A stretch of 64,000 bases of DNA, from the NCBI GenBank assembly GCA_932521025.1, contig OW051473.1, forward strand, positions 4,278,001 through 4,342,000, in the 5' to 3' direction. The notes below the pieces were generated by a model. That model had not been told where the DNA came from. It worked only from the letters and a program-made list of their open reading frames with translations, and made no database searches. Of the stretch, positions 60,401 to 64,000 are shown one piece after another (the first letter of the stretch is position 1; each line of letters starts with the position of its first letter). Both the position numbers and the translations under genes were made by a program. The stretch comes from Oscheius onirici. Taxonomy: Eukaryota > Nematoda > Chromadorea > Rhabditida > Rhabditidae.

Positions 60401-62524
60401 AGCGTAAGGATACTTGTTCTCGACGAGTCTTTCGAAAAGGGATACGTCCAGCTGGTAGTTCCTAGCCAATTCATAGACGGCTGAAAATTGAAATGAGGAA
60501 AAGAAGGACTGGGATACTGTCAAACTGAATGCGGCAAAAATTTACCCGGATTCGGACGGAGCTGTTTGTGGTCTCCAACCATGATGACATGTTGGGTGTT
60601 GGCAGTCAGGGATGTGATCACGTGGGATTCGATTCCAGAAGTTCAGTGACGGCACTGTTCAAATTTCCATTGTGTTCCATCAAAGAGTCAAAAGCGTACT
60701 TTTCTCCAAGGTGATGATTTATCAACTTGCGCATATCATCTACCCTTGGCCAGTGGCGGATCTGCAGAAATCGGGTAAATTTATAAATACTCAATAATAG
60801 CGCGCGGAATCACAAGAAAAAGTCAAGAGAACGCGCTTTCTAATCAAGGTTTTCTTCATTTCAAACATTTTATTGAAAACTTCGTAAGTTTTTTCAAATA
60901 AAACTCTTACCTCCGGGGGTACGCCGTCCTCCAGTTCAGAGAAATCAGCTTCTGGATGGTTAATGTGATAGCCTGCTGCCAGATCGTAGTCATTTTCACA
61001 ATGGAATGCGAGATTCTTGGCCAATTGTTCGGAATATCCCATATACTTCATCAGCTTTTTAATAACCTTAAGGTCCATGTTCTGACCCTGATTACGTGGC
61101 CGTTCCGGTGGTCTAAATCTGGTGAGCCAGTCAACGAATACGTCGTTCAGCTGAGATATTAAATTTGGCAGAAGATAGAGAAAACTCACCGTCATATCTG
61201 GACGCACGTAATGCTCCAATTGCTCCAAATGTTCAGTACTGACTCTTCCAAGGTTACTTATTAAGACGACTTCAAATTTGAGAGCTTCCAAACTTCCAGT
61301 GACGTTCTCAATCTGTTTGGAAAGTATCGCACGACCACCGTATGCAACGCGACGGCGAGCTGCCACATCGGACGGAATGAATCTTTAGTACTTTTGCTTG
61401 ATTTCTCCGAGCAAGTGCCTGAATGGGATTTATTGACAAAAACTAATAATAAGCCAACCTTTTCATGTTGTCGTCCTGGCTTCGAGATCCAACACGAATC
61501 ATATCGAAGCTTTTGACTTGACCGTTGTCCTCGTGCATGAACTTCAGAATTCCATTGAGAAACTGATCCAGTGCATGGTTTGTCAGACAAACTACCAGCA
61601 TCGGATGTTTATTGTCGAGGTTCCACAGACTGATGTTGGACAGAAGAACACGAGTGATCTGCAGAGCGAGAAATGTTTTTTCTAAAAATGCAATCTCTAT
61701 ATGTGAATCTGATTAAACAGACCTGTTCCAGGAGGTCCTTGAATTATTGCCAGATCTTGTTGAAGAGCCATTGTCAGTGCTCGAAACTGACTTTCATCGA
61801 GACAAACTTGTGCAGCAGTGAGACGTTCGTGGACTCTGCTGGCGTCGATCCTTCTTTCCAGTTGGCGTTGAGATGTCTATCATCTGACCATTCCTCAGAT
61901 AGGTGGGCGCAGCAGGGTTAGTATTCATGTCGACGAGGTAGCGTTGAAGAGGAAGTGGTTCATTTGGAGCGAAAGCCTGCATGCCAGAGAGGACGTGACG
62001 GTATGCTTCGAAATAGATGCTCGATGGTATAGGACTCGTTGGTATAGGACTCGAAAACCAAATTCACTCGTCCCTGCTGGAGGTTTGTTACATCACGACT
62101 GTGGACTGTGCCGAAGATGAAGTCCTTGTCGAAGTCGTCACTGGAGAGAACAACGACCGATCCGTAGATCAGCTGATTTATACAGCGACAACCACGTCTT
62201 CGTCTGAAGTAGACTATGTAGGACATATCTTTGCTCATCTTGTCAAATTCGGGGAACTTGACGCGAACTTTTTGATAGACGTAGGTGTCTCCTCTTCGAT
62301 TCCCGATACGATTTCGGTGATTAAGAACTCCCTCTCGGTTTTGCCCTGAAAAAAAAAACTATATTTTTCAGTCGCTGACATCTGACGCAAACAAACAGTT
62401 GTAAACGGCTTCATAATATGAAGCGGATTAAAACTGACCTCTGCCTTTTCTAGGCGCATCTCCTTCACCTCTTTGTTCATTACCACCGGGTTGATTCGGC
62501 GGCCTCTCCATATCACGATAGTGC
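57474..62524 (-). pseudogene. znfx-1: ZNFX1-type helicase / NF-X1 zinc finger locus, broken
   Basis: Clear homology to ZNFX1 (SF1 helicase with NF-X1 zinc fingers; in C. elegans ZNFX-1 supports inherited small-RNA silencing). In order: a beta-rich N-terminal part (VYQKVRVKFPEF ... GSVVVLSSDDFDKDFIFGTV); FEAYRHVLSGMQ; LDESQFRALTMALQQDLAII with Walker A; RPEIARTLMPYFYDGR; helicase end VVDNYQGEECEIIILSLVRS and NRVCVAMSRAKKGFYILGN; then NF-X1 cysteine repeats (CGHLCAKNC, CGHECGSQC); and a C-terminal RZ-type finger CPNGHLYAIRECGQAMEKST, stop 57474-57476. Damage: frame changes near 62010-62030 and 61870; in-frame stops at 61385-61387, 60618-60620, 58629-58631 and 58299-58301; frame mismatch near 58510-58545; no recognisable DEAD-type motif II. 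The long N-terminus of full-length family members is absent. Either a pseudogene or a badly assembled gene. Confidence 0.78.
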
Positions 62525-62811
62525 TGCAATTAAATCGATATTAGAAAAAAGAAGAAAACGTCAACGAAAAACAAGAGATTGAAAAATGATGAGAAAGTAA
62601 CTCGATTATTCGGCAATAGCTCGGCTATTTACGGCAAGACTTTGAGCAAATGGTTTATGGTGCGAGGCCCGATTGATTTCTCTTGGAATTAGCGATCAAA
62701 GTCTAAACAGAACTTGCTTACAAAAAGTACTTTCTGCAGGCTGCAAAAGTTTTGCAGCAAAACGATTGAGGGCAGAGGGGGACAGTTATCATGGAAATAC
62801 CCCTGGGAAAA

Positions 62812-62818
62812 TATAAAG
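62812..62818 (+). promoter_or_regulatory. TATA box of the gene starting at 62870
   Basis: TATAAAG lies 58 bp upstream of the start codon at 62870, a spacing that fits a short leader. Confidence 0.5.
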
Positions 62819-62869
62819 TGCGGCCTCTCTCCCCATCCTACTGAGAGACCATCACGAGAAGCCACAATC

Positions 62870-62885
62870 ATGGCGGGACTACGAC
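62870..62885 (+). CDS. first coding exon of a gene, remainder not identified
   Basis: ATGGCGGGACTACGAC is followed by GTGAGT, a good donor, and preceded by a TATA box. It would encode MAGLR plus one base. The next exon is not evident; it may lie beyond the foldback element at 62985-63646 or beyond the window. The product cannot be named. Confidence 0.45.
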
Positions 62886-62984
62886 GTGAGTCATAAATTG
62901 GAAGTAAATTTGAAAATTTCTTGAAATGATATACAAAAGTTATTGGAAGTTCTGCCCGCTGTCGCTAAGTTAATTACAAATCTG

Positions 62985-63646
62985 GATTTGTGAAAAAGTA
63001 TATTCTTTAGACAAAGAGAGATTTGTCTTTACCCTGTGTTTTCTTTTAGGAGACCGGACAAAAAGTGAACAATACAAAGTGGATTATAAGAACTCAACAA
63101 AAAATGAACAATATTGCGCACAAAGGTCAAATCCACGTCTTTCTTCAGAGAACGAGAAAAACCGAATCGAGAGAATATTTAAAGACCTGTTGTTTTTAGC
63201 ACTATATTTCCGTTCATTCCGAAATCGACGACTGAAGTAATCTTGTTTCAATTGGATGAACTCAAACGAACAAGAAAGAAAGTTTAGGAATTAGCCACAT
63301 TCTAGTCGAGCGACTGTGACGAAGCTGGTGGCCTCACTTCCGGCGCATATTTTACGTTAAAACGTTCTGAATATAAAGGTTCAAAAGGTTACGTTGGTGT
63401 GCATGAAATAAGCGCTAATTCAACACGACTCTTCTTCATTTTAGTCATTTAAATATTTCTGATTCTTAAAAATTCTGGTTCTCTGAGGAAAGACGTGGAT
63501 TTGACCTTTGTGCGCAATATTGTTCATTTTTTGTTGAGTTCTTATAATCCACTTTGTATTGTTCACTTTTTGTTCGGTCTCCTAAAAGAAAACACAGGGT
63601 AAAGACAAATCCCTCTTTGTCTAAAGAATCCACTTTTTCACAAATC
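62985..63646. mobile_element. foldback element with about 170-bp inverted arms
   Basis: The sequence from GGATTTGTGAAAAAGT near 62985 to about 63155 is repeated in reverse complement from about 63478 to 63646, with few mismatches. Shared inner words include TTGTTCACTTTTTGTT and GGATTTGACCTTTGTGCGCA. The loop is about 320 bp with no transposase frame. A further copy of the inner word lies just outside the right arm at about 63650-63665. It is a non-autonomous DNA element of a different family from that at 391-1330. Confidence 0.8.
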
Positions 63647-63791
63647 CCGATTGTTCACTTTTTGTCAAAATTCATGGAATTTACGAAGAGGTTCTCTATT
63701 CACTAGCAAAAAGTGTGAACCATCGTTTTCGGCATGGTCCGATTCATTTTTGCACCGACACAAGATCGAGACCAGACCGGTCAGAACTTAG

Positions 63792-63833
63792 CCGATGTCG
63801 AGCTGCTCCGCACCGATGTTGAGCTGCTCTAAG
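63792..63833 (+). repeat. two-copy 21-bp tandem repeat
   Basis: CCGATGTCGAGCTGCTCCGCA is followed directly by CCGATGTTGAGCTGCTCTAAG. Unit length is a multiple of three, but I see no coding exon here. Confidence 0.6.
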
Positions 63834-64000
63834 AAAGGAATGGGTATTTCCCAGTATCTTTCTAATTTTACAGGACCAGAATAGAAACAGAAAACTACCA
63901 TACTCCCTCGTTCCTAAATGTATCGGCCTTTGCCCTTTGAACAAGTAGTTTGTAAATGTATAAAAGGATACACTATACACCGTTAAAGCATGGAAAAGTA

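Overview
The window looks like nuclear DNA of a rhabditid-type nematode. Most introns are 35-60 nt with GTAAGT / TTTCAG borders. Several start codons lie a few bases after a TTTCAG acceptor, as expected for spliced-leader trans-splicing. The gene families also fit: a nematode-type nuclear receptor, small secreted Tyr/Asn-rich peptides, a ShKT-domain protein and orthologue-like genes for hif-1, grdn-1, trx-2 and a SWEET transporter. HIF-1 is clearly recognisable but diverged from my recollection of the C. elegans protein, so I suggest a relative rather than C. elegans itself. No bacterial operons, CRISPR arrays or rRNA were seen.

Layout. 0-8.7 kb: a small acidic protein whose second intron holds a foldback transposon, two small secreted peptides, a chemoreceptor-like membrane protein and a SWEET sugar transporter. 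8.8-18.6 kb (minus): girdin, with a HOOK domain, a long coiled coil and a C-terminal GCV PDZ ligand. 18.6-23.2 kb: no gene found. 23.2-29.8 kb: a SAM-domain protein resembling C19orf47, a divergent pair of secreted cysteine-domain paralogues, a nuclear hormone receptor and a secreted GQ-repeat protein. 31-36.9 kb: a Cys-loop ion channel, with a ShKT plus THAP4/nitrobindin-like gene on the opposite strand inside its third intron. 37.5-41.9 kb (minus): a large low-complexity protein. 41.9-46.2 kb: no gene found. 46.2-48.9 kb: mitochondrial thioredoxin and mitochondrial ribosomal protein S12 head to head, then an antistasin/Kunitz-type secreted protein. 49.8-51.5 kb: an ARMT1/DUF89 protein. 53.2-57 kb: hif-1. 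57.5-62.5 kb (minus): a ZNFX1-type helicase and zinc-finger locus that appears broken by frameshifts and stops. 62.8-64 kb: the first exon of another gene and a second foldback element.

Most real genes are split into short exons, so many long open frames in the raw sequence are shadows. The gene models here were joined by hand from splice signals and codon phase. Start and stop codons of the main genes are firm, but individual splice sites in grdn-1, the 37.5-41.9 kb gene and the helicase locus are less so. The genes do not form one pathway. The relationships visible are local: shared divergent promoters, a nested gene, tail-to-tail pairs and tandem families.
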